Below are positions 14,996-22,149 of a stretch of DNA of 33,167 nucleotides, piece after piece. The DNA comes from Actinomycetota bacterium (lineage in GTDB: Bacteria > Actinomycetota > Acidimicrobiia > Acidimicrobiales > MedAcidi-G1). The position numbers and the translations under genes were made by a program. Location: assembly GCA_014381945.1 (NCBI GenBank), contig JACNKQ010000050.1, positions 1 through 33,167 on the forward strand. Reading direction: 5' to 3'. Numbering within the stretch: the stretch's first letter is position 1; each line of letters begins with the position of its first letter. The notes under the pieces are model-generated. The model worked only from the letters and a program-made list of their open reading frames with translations. It was not told where the DNA came from and searched no databases.

Positions 14996-15562
14996 GTGGC
15001 CGTGACCGTCTCCCCGCGTGAGGTCGTCGACGAGGTGCACCGCGCCAGCCGGGCCCTGGGCTGCGATGCCGACCTCGCCGACCGGCTCGCCGTCGAGGTC
15101 GCATTCTGCGAGGTCCACCACGGAGGTGGAGTTGCCGCCTGGGCCGAGCTGGTCGCCACCGGCGACGGCCGGCTGGCCGAGGCCGCCCTTGCGCCGTTCC
15201 GGCTGGCGGACGCCGAGGTCGCGCTCCGAACCGACGGATCCACTCGACTCGACCTCGATCCGCCCGTCCCGCTGGCCGTGCTGGCCCGTTCGCTGTGGGA
15301 CCTCGAGCGGCGTGGCGTCCGCTGCACGCCCGACCCCGAAGGGTGCCCGGGCACCGAGTTGCTCTCGACCCTGGAACTCGTCGCCCGGGATCCGGACCCC
15401 GTGGCCGGCGAACGGGTCGCCGAACGCTCGCAGGAGGCCCTGAACCACGGGGTCGACGTCGATGACGACCTCTGGCGGCTCCTGCACGACCGGGCGAGGG
15501 CGTTCCTAGTCGCCGAGTCGGTCCTAGATGCAGTGCACGCCGTCGGGGAGGGTGGGATCTGA
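14996..15562 (+). CDS. DUF3726-like hypothetical protein
   Basis: A 188-residue helical protein starting at GTG 6 nt after the M19 gene. The N-terminal pattern (SPREVVDEVHRASRALGCDADLADRLAVEVAF) resembles the opening of DUF3726 proteins (SLNEIE..ARKAARGAG..WGLAEEAG), a family often encoded beside Ldh-type oxidoreductases. The assignment is tentative. The middle section has alternating small and hydrophobic residues and no visible catalytic motif. The stop overlaps the next start by one base (TGATG), so the two products are probably made in step, perhaps as partners in a complex. Confidence 0.75.
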   Translation: MAVTVSPREVVDEVHRASRALGCDADLADRLAVEVAFCEVHHGGGVAAWAELVATGDGRLAEAALAPFRLADAEVALRTDGSTRLDLDPPVPLAVLARSLWDLERRGVRCTPDPEGCPGTELLSTLELVARDPDPVAGERVAERSQEALNHGVDVDDDLWRLLHDRARAFLVAESVLDAVHAVGEGGI

Positions 15563-16548
15563 TGCCGACGGTCACCCTCGACGCCGTCGAATCGGCCTCC
15601 CGCCGGGCACTGGAGCGCCACGGCTGTCGGCCCGACATCGCCGCACACGTCGCCGACGCCGTCCGGGTGGCCGAGGGAAACGGGAACCGCATCTGCGGCC
15701 TCTACTACCTCGAGAGCTACTGCCGGCAGCTCGAGACCGGCCGGATCGCCGGGGACGTCGATCCGGTGGTCACCGTGGACCGACCCGGGGCGGTGCGCGT
15801 CGACGGACGGCTCGGCTTCGCCCAGTCGGCGTTCGCCGCCGCCCTCCCCCACGCCGTCGCCGCCGCTCGCGCCAACGGGATCTGCGGCCTCTCCGTCGAG
15901 CACACGCACACCTGCACCTCGCTCGGCTACTTCACCGAGCAGTTCGCGCGTGAGGGACTCCTGGCCATCGGCGCCACGAACGCCACTCCACGTGTGGCGC
16001 CACCCGGCGGCTCGACGGCGGTGCTCGGCACCAACCCGTTCGCCATGGCGGTCCCCGACGGCGACGGCGGCATCGCCTTCCAGTTCGACTTCAGCACCAG
16101 CGCCGTGGCGCTGGGCAAGATCACGATGGCTGCGGCGGCCGGCGAGGAGATCCCCCTCGGCTGGGCCGTGGACGCCGACGGCAACCCCACCACCGACCCC
16201 GATGCGGCACTCGCCGGCTCACTGGTCTCCGCCGGTGGCTACAAGGGCTACGGGCTCGGCCTCATGGTCGAGGTGCTGGCCGCCTGCCTGACCGGGTCGC
16301 GCCTCAGCGTCGACGTCCCGCCGCTCAAGGCGCCCGAGGGTCCACCTCATGACCTCGGACAGTTCTATGTGGTGATCGACCCGGCGGGCTACAGCGGCGA
16401 CGGCTTCGCCGAGCGCCTGACCGCACTGGCCGCCTCCATCGCCGAGCAACCGGGCGCCCGCCTGCCGGGTGCCAACCGGGCCGTGCCCGATACTGTCGAT
16501 CTCGAACCAGACCTCTGGGAAGCCACACAGGCACTCGCCACAGACTGA
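15562..16548 (+). CDS. Ldh-family (malate/L-sulfolactate/ureidoglycolate dehydrogenase-like) oxidoreductase
   Basis: A 328-residue NAD(P)-dependent oxidoreductase of the type-2 malate/L-lactate dehydrogenase family, unrelated to Rossmann-fold LDHs. Family blocks are the histidine-rich catalytic loop VEHTHTCTSLGYF (where relatives have a HxGxAGYY-like motif), GTNPFAMAVP, FDFSTSAVALGKI, WAVDADGNPTTDP and GGYKGYGLGLMVEVL, which binds cofactor. Members reduce 2-oxo acids or cyclic imines such as piperideine-2-carboxylate, or act on sulfolactate or ureidoglycolate. The substrate cannot be told here. The catalytic loop differs from the common form (THTCTS instead of NHFGAA), which hints at an unusual substrate. 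It overlaps the DUF3726-like gene by one base. Confidence 0.9.
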   Translation: MPTVTLDAVESASRRALERHGCRPDIAAHVADAVRVAEGNGNRICGLYYLESYCRQLETGRIAGDVDPVVTVDRPGAVRVDGRLGFAQSAFAAALPHAVAAARANGICGLSVEHTHTCTSLGYFTEQFAREGLLAIGATNATPRVAPPGGSTAVLGTNPFAMAVPDGDGGIAFQFDFSTSAVALGKITMAAAAGEEIPLGWAVDADGNPTTDPDAALAGSLVSAGGYKGYGLGLMVEVLAACLTGSRLSVDVPPLKAPEGPPHDLGQFYVVIDPAGYSGDGFAERLTALAASIAEQPGARLPGANRAVPDTVDLEPDLWEATQALATD

Positions 16549-16557
16549 GAAGCCGCC

Positions 16558-17004
16558 ATGGACAGCGCAACCGCGATCACGAACCTGTTGTACCGGTACG
16601 CCGAACTGTTCGACGCCGGCGAGCACGAGGCCTGCGCAGACCTGTTCGCCCATGCACGGATCATCCTCGACCCGGAAGCCCCCCTGGTGGTCGACCGCGA
16701 CGGGATCCTCGAGGTCTGGCGGGCACTGGTGGTCATCCACGATGACGGAACGCCGCGCACGAAGCACGTCGTGACCAACCCGATCCTCGACATCGACGAG
16801 GCCGCCGGCACCGCCACCTGCCGCAGCTACTACACCGTGCTCCAGCAGGTCGACGACGGGCCGCTGCAACCCGTGGCGGCCGGTCGCTACCACGACCGCT
16901 TCGAACGCGTCGACGGCGAGTGGCGGTTCGCGGAACGCGACTACTCGCGCCTCGACCTCACCGGCGAACTCGGCGCGCACCTGCACACCGACCCGCGGGC
17001 CTGA
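16558..17004 (+). CDS. NTF2-like (SnoaL-like) protein
   Basis: A 148-residue protein with the cone-shaped NTF2-like fold expected from its helix-rich N-terminus (ITNLLYRYAELFDAGEHEACADLFA) and later strands (KHVVTNPILDID, TCRSYYTVLQQ, GRYHDRFERVDGEWRFAERDYSRLDL). Similar proteins act as small hydratases, isomerases or ring-hydroxylating-enzyme subunits. D19 and the KHVVTNP His are placed where relatives carry catalytic residues. It starts 9 nt after the oxidoreductase gene and is the last member of the operon. The next gene, tdk, is convergent after a 17-bp gap that holds only a short CCCC/GGGG dyad, so no strong terminator is seen. Confidence 0.85.
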   Translation: MDSATAITNLLYRYAELFDAGEHEACADLFAHARIILDPEAPLVVDRDGILEVWRALVVIHDDGTPRTKHVVTNPILDIDEAAGTATCRSYYTVLQQVDDGPLQPVAAGRYHDRFERVDGEWRFAERDYSRLDLTGELGAHLHTDPRA

Positions 17005-17021
17005 GCGCCCCGACCGGGGGA

Positions 17022-17651
17022 TCAGCCCTCGACGACAGCGGCGTGCGCCGTGACCCGCTTTGCTCCCCCGCTGTCGCCGGCCAGCCAGTGGCGACGGCAC
17101 CTCAGTTCGTAGGTGACCTGGTGGTCGTCGGGGTCGTCGACGAGAAACAACTCGCCGTCGTAGACCTGGTCGCCGTCGACCAGGCGGGCGTTGTGGGTGG
17201 CCCGCCCCCCGCACCAGCAGCGGGCCTCAACCTGGATCTCGGCGGACTCGTCGGCCATCTCGAGGAGGCGCTTGGTGCCCTCGAACAACTCGCCCTGGAA
17301 CGACGTGAGCAGGCCGAAGGCGAAGACGTCGGCGCCCAACTCGTCGACTATCCGTGCCAACTGGCCCACCTGGGCGGCGGTGTAGAACTGCGCTTCGTCA
17401 CACACGACGTAGTCGAGGCTCCCATGACGTTCGGCCATGGCAAGCGCCAACTCGTAGAGGTCGAGGCGCGGGCCCACCTCGACGGCATCGGCCGAGACAC
17501 CGAGGGCACTGGACACCTTGCCGTCGGCCCGGTCGAGTTGGCTGCACAGCAGGCCATTGAGGTTGCGCGACGACAGGTTGTGGTGGATCTGGAGGGCGAG
17601 CGTGCTCTTGCCCGACCCCATGGTCCCGTAGGAGAACCGCAGGCGGGCCAT
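17022..17651 (-). CDS. tdk: Thymidine kinase (type II)
   Basis: A 209-residue salvage enzyme that phosphorylates thymidine with ATP. It has a Walker A loop YGTMGSGKST at 8-17, a Walker B-like VVCDEAQFY, and the C-terminal structural zinc site with cysteines in CWCGG and a Cys/His in CRRHW. The lasso loop lies between these zinc ligands. The start is the ATG whose A is the last base of the nrdJ stop (TGATG), so nrdJ and tdk are coupled and together supply deoxynucleotides. The reading frame is open upstream, but that part is inside nrdJ. Confidence 0.95.
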   Translation of the reverse strand: MARLRFSYGTMGSGKSTLALQIHHNLSSRNLNGLLCSQLDRADGKVSSALGVSADAVEVGPRLDLYELALAMAERHGSLDYVVCDEAQFYTAAQVGQLARIVDELGADVFAFGLLTSFQGELFEGTKRLLEMADESAEIQVEARCWCGGRATHNARLVDGDQVYDGELFLVDDPDDHQVTYELRCRRHWLAGDSGGAKRVTAHAAVVEG

Positions 17652-20419
17652 CACGAGCAACCGCTGGTGGCGCCGCAGTCGGTGCACACGTAGCAGGACC
17701 CGGCCCGCTGCATGGCGATTCCACAAAGCATGCAGAGCGGGGCATCGGCCGAGGAACCGGCCGACAGGTGGGCGGCGAACTGGGCGGCTGACGGAACCGA
17801 CGGCGGATCGGGTGGCACATCGAGGCCCTGTGTCGTCTCGGTGGCGGACTCCTCGACACCGGGGAGCGTTGGCTGGGTGCGCTCGCCGGTGGTGAGGATG
17901 TTGAGTTCGGCCCGCTCCTCCGGGGTGAGGTACTCGACAGCCAGGCGCCGGAACAGGTAGTCGATGATGCTCGTGGAGATCCGCAGGTCGGGATCGTCGG
18001 TCATGCCGGCCGGCTCGAAGCGCATGCCGGTGAACGCCTCGACGAACGCCCGCAGTGGCACCCCGTACTGGAGGCCGTGGCTGAGCGAGATGGCGAAGGC
18101 GTCCATGATCCCGGCCAGGGTGGAGCCCTGCTTGGATACCCGCATGAAGATCTCGCCCGGACGGCCGTCCTCATACTCGCCTACGGTGACGAAGCCCTTG
18201 CAGTCGGCGACCCGGAACTCGAAGGTGAGCGACCGGCGGGACCGCGGTAGGCGCCGGCGCACCGGCTCGGCCGTGGAGACAGCTGCGACGGCCCCGGCGA
18301 CGGCGGCAGCCGGTGACTCGTTGCCGGAGGCCAGGGGCTGGCCGACCTTGCAGTTGTCGCGGTAGATGGCGACCGCCTTGAGGCCGAGCCGCCACGACTC
18401 GAAGTAGAGCTCCTCGACGTCGTCGACCGTGACGTCCTCGGGCATGTTGCAGGTCTTGGAGATGGCACCGGACAGGAACGGCTGGACGGCTCCCATCATG
18501 CGGATGTGGCCCATGTGGTGGATGAAGTGATCGCCCATCGAGGTGGCGAACACGTCGGCGTGTTCGGGCAGGAGGTCGGTGCATCCGGCCACCGAGTGCT
18601 TCTGGTCGATGTGGTCGATGATCGACGCCGTTGCCTCGTCGTCGTAGCCGAGGCGTTCGAGTGCACGGGGCACCGTTCGGTTGACGATCGACATGGTGCC
18701 GCCTCCGACAAGGCGCTTGGTCTTGACCAGGCTCAGGTCGGGCTCGATGCCGGTGGTGTCGCAGTCCATGAGGAGGCCGATGGTGCCGGTGGGTGCCAAC
18801 ACCGTGGCCTGGCTGTTGCGGACCCCGACACGTTGGGCAAGGGCGCATGCCTCGAACCACGCCTCGCGACCGGCCTCGACCAGGACCGGCGCAGCCGAAT
18901 CGTCGAGAAGCTCAGCCGCCTCGCGGTGCTGGTCGAGCACCCGCAGCATGGGCTCGCGGTTGGTCTCGTAGCCGGCGAACGGACCCATGCGGTCGGCCAG
19001 GCGGGCCGAGGTGCGGTAGGCGTGGCCGGTCATGAGCGACGTGATCGCCGCCGCCACAGAGCGCCCCTCTTCGCTGTCGTAGGGCAGTCCGAGAGCCATG
19101 AGGAGGGCCCCGAGGTTGGCGTAGCCGAGGCCCAACTGCCGAAACGCCCGGGTGTTCTCAGCAATCGGTTCGGTCGGGTAGTCGGCGTTGCCGACAAGGA
19201 TCTCCTGTGCGGTGAACACGACCTCGACGGCGTGCAGAAAGCCCTCGAGGTCGAACCCGCCGATGGCGTCGGTGTCGGCATCGTGGTCGCCCAGGAACGA
19301 CAGCAGGTTGAGGCTGGCGAGATTGCAGGCCGAGTTGTCGAGATGGACGTACTCCGAGCACGGGTTGCTGGCGGTGATCCGGCCGGTGTTGGCGGCCGTG
19401 TGCCAGCGGTTGATGGTGGTGTCGAACTGAAGCCCGGGATCGGCGCACTCCCATGCGGCTTCGGCGACCTGGTGGAACAGGCGGCGGGCCCTCAGGGTGT
19501 CGATAACCGAACCGTCTGTGCGGGCGGTGAGGTCCCAGTCGGTGTCGTCGGCGACCGCCTGCATGAACTCGTCGGTGACCCGGACAGAGTTGTTGGCGTT
19601 CTGGTACTGGATGGAGTGGGAGTCGGAACCGTCGAGTCCGACCTCGAAGCCGGCGGCCTCGAGTGCACGCAGCTTGTGCTCTTCGCGGGCCTTGCACCAG
19701 ATGAACTCCTCGACGTCGGGGTGGTCGGCGTCGAGGACGACCATCTTGGCGGCCCGCCGGGTCTTGCCGCCGCTCTTGATGGTGCCCGCCGAGGCATCGG
19801 CTCCCCGCATGAAGCTGACCGGGCCACTGGCGGTGCCGCCGCCCCTGAGGGCCTCGCGTGATGACCTGATCCGGCTGAGGTTGACGCCGGCTCCCGAGCC
19901 GCCCTTGAAGATGACGCCTTCTTCGACGTACCAGTTGAGGATCGAGGTCATCTTGTCGTCGACGGAAAGGATGAAGCAGGCCGATGCCTGCTGGGGGGTG
20001 TCGGGTACGCCGATGTTGAACCAGACCGGCGAGTTGAAGGCGGCCTTCTGCGTGACGATCAGGTGCTTGAGTTCGTCGGCGAAGGCGTCGGCCTCGTCGT
20101 CGGCGGTGAAGTAGCCGTCGTTGCGGCCCCAGGTTGCAATGGTGTCGACGACCCGGTCGGCGACCTGGCGCAGCGAGGACTCGCGCTCGGGCGTGCCGAG
20201 CTTCCCCCGGAAGTACTTCTGGGCGAGGATGTTGGTGGCGTTCACGGACCATGAGGCGGGCACCTCGACCCCGAACTGCTCGAAGGCGACGGATCCGTCC
20301 CGGTGGTCGACCAGGCGGCAGTCGCGGTGCTCCCAGGCGGCGGCGTCGTAGGGATGGGTTCCCGCCTCGGTGAACAACCGCCGGATGCCGAGGACGCCAC
20401 GTTCTGGCATCAGGGTCAT
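17651..20419 (-). CDS. nrdJ: Class II (adenosylcobalamin-dependent) ribonucleoside-diphosphate reductase
   Basis: A 922-residue oxygen-independent ribonucleotide reductase that uses adenosylcobalamin to generate the thiyl radical. Recognisable parts are FNSPVWFNIG, the GGSGAGVNLSRIR loop, the active-site block NPCSEYVHLDNSACNLASLNL, and PTGTIGLLMDCDTTGIEP. The C-terminal domain ends in a Cys-rich zinc ribbon (CMLCG..CYVCTDCG..C), as in long NrdJ proteins. No ATP-cone is visible at the N-terminus. The neighbouring LysM-lexA genes match the actinobacterial lexA-LysM-nrdR-nrdJ region, but nrdR is not present. No cobalamin riboswitch is visible upstream. The next gene, tdk, overlaps by one base. 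Confidence 0.97.
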   Translation of the reverse strand: MTLMPERGVLGIRRLFTEAGTHPYDAAAWEHRDCRLVDHRDGSVAFEQFGVEVPASWSVNATNILAQKYFRGKLGTPERESSLRQVADRVVDTIATWGRNDGYFTADDEADAFADELKHLIVTQKAAFNSPVWFNIGVPDTPQQASACFILSVDDKMTSILNWYVEEGVIFKGGSGAGVNLSRIRSSREALRGGGTASGPVSFMRGADASAGTIKSGGKTRRAAKMVVLDADHPDVEEFIWCKAREEHKLRALEAAGFEVGLDGSDSHSIQYQNANNSVRVTDEFMQAVADDTDWDLTARTDGSVIDTLRARRLFHQVAEAAWECADPGLQFDTTINRWHTAANTGRITASNPCSEYVHLDNSACNLASLNLLSFLGDHDADTDAIGGFDLEGFLHAVEVVFTAQEILVGNADYPTEPIAENTRAFRQLGLGYANLGALLMALGLPYDSEEGRSVAAAITSLMTGHAYRTSARLADRMGPFAGYETNREPMLRVLDQHREAAELLDDSAAPVLVEAGREAWFEACALAQRVGVRNSQATVLAPTGTIGLLMDCDTTGIEPDLSLVKTKRLVGGGTMSIVNRTVPRALERLGYDDEATASIIDHIDQKHSVAGCTDLLPEHADVFATSMGDHFIHHMGHIRMMGAVQPFLSGAISKTCNMPEDVTVDDVEELYFESWRLGLKAVAIYRDNCKVGQPLASGNESPAAAVAGAVAAVSTAEPVRRRLPRSRRSLTFEFRVADCKGFVTVGEYEDGRPGEIFMRVSKQGSTLAGIMDAFAISLSHGLQYGVPLRAFVEAFTGMRFEPAGMTDDPDLRISTSIIDYLFRRLAVEYLTPEERAELNILTTGERTQPTLPGVEESATETTQGLDVPPDPPSVPSAAQFAAHLSAGSSADAPLCMLCGIAMQRAGSCYVCTDCGATSGCS

Positions 20420-20559
20420 GTCGTTGAAACCATCTTCCGCTCGATCACCTGTCCGGGTTGTTCCAACACTACGACCTTGGCATGCCCCGAATCGGGGACC
20501 AATGCCCCCGTTCGTCGCACCACCCTATGAAGGCCACCCTGTTGAGGGGAAGGGCATGA

Positions 20560-20610
20560 GCTGTGGAAATGGAGGTGGATGACCCCTGATTTTTCCACAG
20601 CCGTCCACAG
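20560..20610. promoter_or_regulatory. Three TCCACAG motifs (DnaA-box-like) between nrdJ and the RibD-like gene
   Basis: GCTGTGGAAA (20560-20569) and TTTCCACAGC (20592-20601) form a perfect 10-bp inverted repeat with a 22-bp spacer. A further TCCACAG lies at 20604-20610, exactly 10 bp after the copy at 20594. TTTTCCACA (20591-20599) is one mismatch from the DnaA box TTATCCACA; the other two are poorer. The cluster could bind DnaA, which controls RNR genes in some bacteria, or another regulator. Function is not proven. Confidence 0.45.
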
Positions 20611-20643
20611 GCCCCCACCAACCCCGACCGACCGGGTGACGGC

Positions 20644-20649
20644 TACCGT
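20644..20649 (+). promoter_or_regulatory. -10 box of leaderless RibD-like transcript
   Basis: TACCGT followed by 6 nt and the GTG at 20656, with no ribosome binding site. The same TACCGT-N6-start layout precedes msrB. No clear -35 element is visible. Confidence 0.45.
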
Positions 20650-20655
20650 CGCAAT

Positions 20656-21405
20656 GTGCAACAGGTGTTCCCACCCGGCGACGGAGGCGAGGCCGATCCG
20701 GTCGCCGTCTACCACGATGCCGAACGCCCCGCCCCTGCAGGCCGACCGTGGGTCCTGGTGAACATGGTTGCCTCGGTGGACAGGGCCACCGCCGTCGACG
20801 GACTCTCGGGTCCGCTGGGTGGCGACGCCGACCGTCGTCTCCTTGGGGTGGTGCGAGGCCTGGCCGACGTGGTGCTGGTGGGCGCAGGAACCGTGAGGGC
20901 CGAGGGCTACCGGCCGCCGCTGACGCCGGCCGCCGCCGTGGGCGGACGCAGGGCCACCCGGGGCCAGGCGGTGCGACCCCGGTTGGCCGTTGTGTCGGGC
21001 AGCGCCAACCTGGACCCGTCGGCGGCGCTGTTCGCCGACCGGGACCCGGATGACCCGCGACCACTCGTGTACACGTCTACCGACGCGGTGCCGGACCGGC
21101 TCAACGGGCTGTCCGGGGAGGCCGAGGTCGTGGTGACAGAAGGCGTTCTGGATGTCGTCGAGGTGGTGGCCGACCTGCACGACCGGGGCGTGGGCACCGT
21201 GCTCTGCGAGGGCGGACCGGGGCTGGTCGCCCAACTCGCCTCGGCCGGACTGGTGGACGAACTGTGCCTGAGCGTGTCGCCCCTGCTGGTGGGCGGCGGG
21301 TCGGGCCTCCTGTCGGGGGCACCCTTGGCGACCCCGATGTCGTTGCGGCTGGCACATGTCCTGACCGCCGAAGGCTTCCTCTTCTGCCGTTATCTGGCCT
21401 GCTGA
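20656..21405 (+). CDS. RibD C-terminal-like reductase (pyrimidine reductase/DHFR-fold family)
   Basis: A 249-residue protein with only the reductase half of RibD and no deaminase domain. The substrate and NADPH-binding blocks NMVASVDRATAVDG (residues 36-49), VVLVGAGTVRAEGY (72-85) and the glycine-rich CEGGPGLVAQL are clear, as is the C-terminal LSVSPLLVGGG. RibD-C homologues reduce the ribosylamino pyrimidine of riboflavin synthesis, but stand-alone actinobacterial members often have unknown substrates and may not act in that pathway. No other rib gene is nearby. The GTG start lies 6 nt after TACCGT, which fits a leaderless mRNA. Confidence 0.88.
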   Translation: MQQVFPPGDGGEADPVAVYHDAERPAPAGRPWVLVNMVASVDRATAVDGLSGPLGGDADRRLLGVVRGLADVVLVGAGTVRAEGYRPPLTPAAAVGGRRATRGQAVRPRLAVVSGSANLDPSAALFADRDPDDPRPLVYTSTDAVPDRLNGLSGEAEVVVTEGVLDVVEVVADLHDRGVGTVLCEGGPGLVAQLASAGLVDELCLSVSPLLVGGGSGLLSGAPLATPMSLRLAHVLTAEGFLFCRYLAC

Positions 21406-21416
21406 CGCTGCCCGAG

Positions 21417-21953
21417 TCAGCCGCCGACCGGCAGTTCGATGCGCTGGCCGGGCTGGAGCAGCGCCCCACCCGCAGCGGCGGTGAGGCGGTCGACGGTGTG
21501 GCGCACGTCGATTCCGGCCGGGGTGAGCCGCTCGGCGATGGCCCAGAGTGTGTCGCCGGGCTGAACCACGTAGACGACCGGCTCGCCGGCCGCAAAGGCC
21601 GATGCCCCACCGGGGACGCCGTTGACACGGCCCGCCAACTCGCCGGCGACCAGGGTGGTGCAAAAGACCGTGGTGGTCAGGACGAGTGCGGCGACCATCC
21701 GGCGCCGGCGGTAGACGCGGGTCGGCGTGACCCGGGACGGGACGGCGCGGAATGCGCCGAGGCGCTGGAGGCCCGCGGGGTGCGGTACGAAGGTCGTGGG
21801 CACCGTGGTCGTGGGTGCGAAGGTCGTGGGCACCGTGGTCGCGGGCACCGTGGTCGTGGGCACCGTGGCCGTGGGTGCGAAGGTCGTGGGCACGAAGGTC
21901 GTGGGCACCGTGGCCGTGGGCACCGTGGCCGTGGGTGCGAAGGTCGTGGTCAT
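21417..21953 (-). CDS. LysM membrane protein with Thr/Pro pentapeptide repeats; probable SOS-linked gene
   Basis: A 178-residue protein. Residues 3-57 are eleven pentapeptides of the form T-(T/A)-(F/T)-(A/V)-P. A basic stretch RRRR (82-85) precedes one transmembrane segment (about 86-108), and a LysM domain (YVVQPGDTLWAIAERL..LQPGQRIELP) ends the protein outside the cell. The positive-inside rule puts the repeats in the cytoplasm. Position and polarity, divergent from lexA, match Mycobacterium Rv2719c and Corynebacterium DivS, SOS-induced proteins that slow division, so the same role is likely. The start at 21953 is chosen because GGGAGAGG lies at the right distance; ATG 21962 is the alternative. 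It shares the LexA-box region with lexA. Confidence 0.85.
   Translation of the reverse strand: MTTTFAPTATVPTATVPTTFVPTTFAPTATVPTTTVPATTVPTTFAPTTTVPTTFVPHPAGLQRLGAFRAVPSRVTPTRVYRRRRMVAALVLTTTVFCTTLVAGELAGRVNGVPGGASAFAAGEPVVYVVQPGDTLWAIAERLTPAGIDVRHTVDRLTAAAGGALLQPGQRIELPVGG
21783..21947 (-). repeat. 15-bp minisatellite, 11 units, in frame
   Basis: Eleven tandem 15-bp units of two main kinds (plus-strand GTCGTGGGCACCGTG and GTCGTGGGTGCGAAG) encode the pentapeptides TTFAP/TATVP/TTTVP and close variants. All lengths are multiples of 15, so unit gain or loss keeps the frame. Near-identical neighbouring units suggest recent duplication or gene conversion, and copy number may vary between strains. 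Confidence 0.9.
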
Positions 21954-22014
21954 GGTTCTCATCCTCTCCCTGGGGTGTGACAGTGGCTGGATTTCCGGTG
22001 TATTGCGAGGGTGC

Positions 22015-22043
22015 TTGACATGGAACGCCTGTTCGGGGAACAT
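22015..22043 (+). promoter_or_regulatory. Possible upstream lexA promoter
   Basis: A perfect -35 TTGACA (22015-22020), a 17-bp spacer and a weak -10 GAACAT (22038-22043). The first LexA box lies inside the spacer, so LexA would block it. Confidence 0.4.
22023..22034. promoter_or_regulatory. LexA box 1
   Basis: GAACGCCTGTTC matches the actinobacterial SOS consensus GAAC-N4-GTTC. It lies between the -35 and -10 of the possible upstream lexA promoter and nearest to the LysM gene. Confidence 0.85.
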
Positions 22044-22052
22044 GTGTGCGAC

Positions 22053-22064
22053 GAACGTCCGTTC
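22053..22064. promoter_or_regulatory. LexA box 2
   Basis: CGAACGTCCGTTCGA contains GAAC-N4-GTTC, exactly 30 bp after box 1. It lies just upstream of the TACACT -10 box of lexA, so bound LexA should block polymerase. Confidence 0.88.
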
Positions 22065-22071
22065 GATACCG

Positions 22072-22077
22072 TACACT
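22072..22077 (+). promoter_or_regulatory. lexA -10 box
   Basis: TACACT, giving a start near 22084 and a leader of about 66 nt. It is enclosed by LexA boxes 2 and 3. The same hexamer is the -10 of metX, recA and the 12283 operon. Confidence 0.6.
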
Positions 22078-22082
22078 CTATC

Positions 22083-22094
22083 GAACACCTGTTC
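22083..22094. promoter_or_regulatory. LexA box 3
   Basis: TCGAACACCTGTTCGA (22081-22096) is the strongest of the three boxes, with flanking TCGA on both sides, and is exactly 30 bp after box 2. It covers the predicted lexA start site. Confidence 0.92.
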
Positions 22095-22149
22095 GATGTC
22101 AACCCCCGACAACAGATGCACTGGGAACCTCCGAGAAAAGAGCCCAACC

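Noticed and set aside
20463-20475. AACACTACGACC as an NrdR box upstream of nrdJ
   Set aside because: Only one half resembles the NrdR consensus (ACACTA); the second half and the required paired boxes are missing.
20420-20655. Cobalamin riboswitch before nrdJ
   Set aside because: No B12-box-like GCCACTG element or long structured leader is visible in the 236-bp gap; class II enzymes that need B12 seldom carry one.
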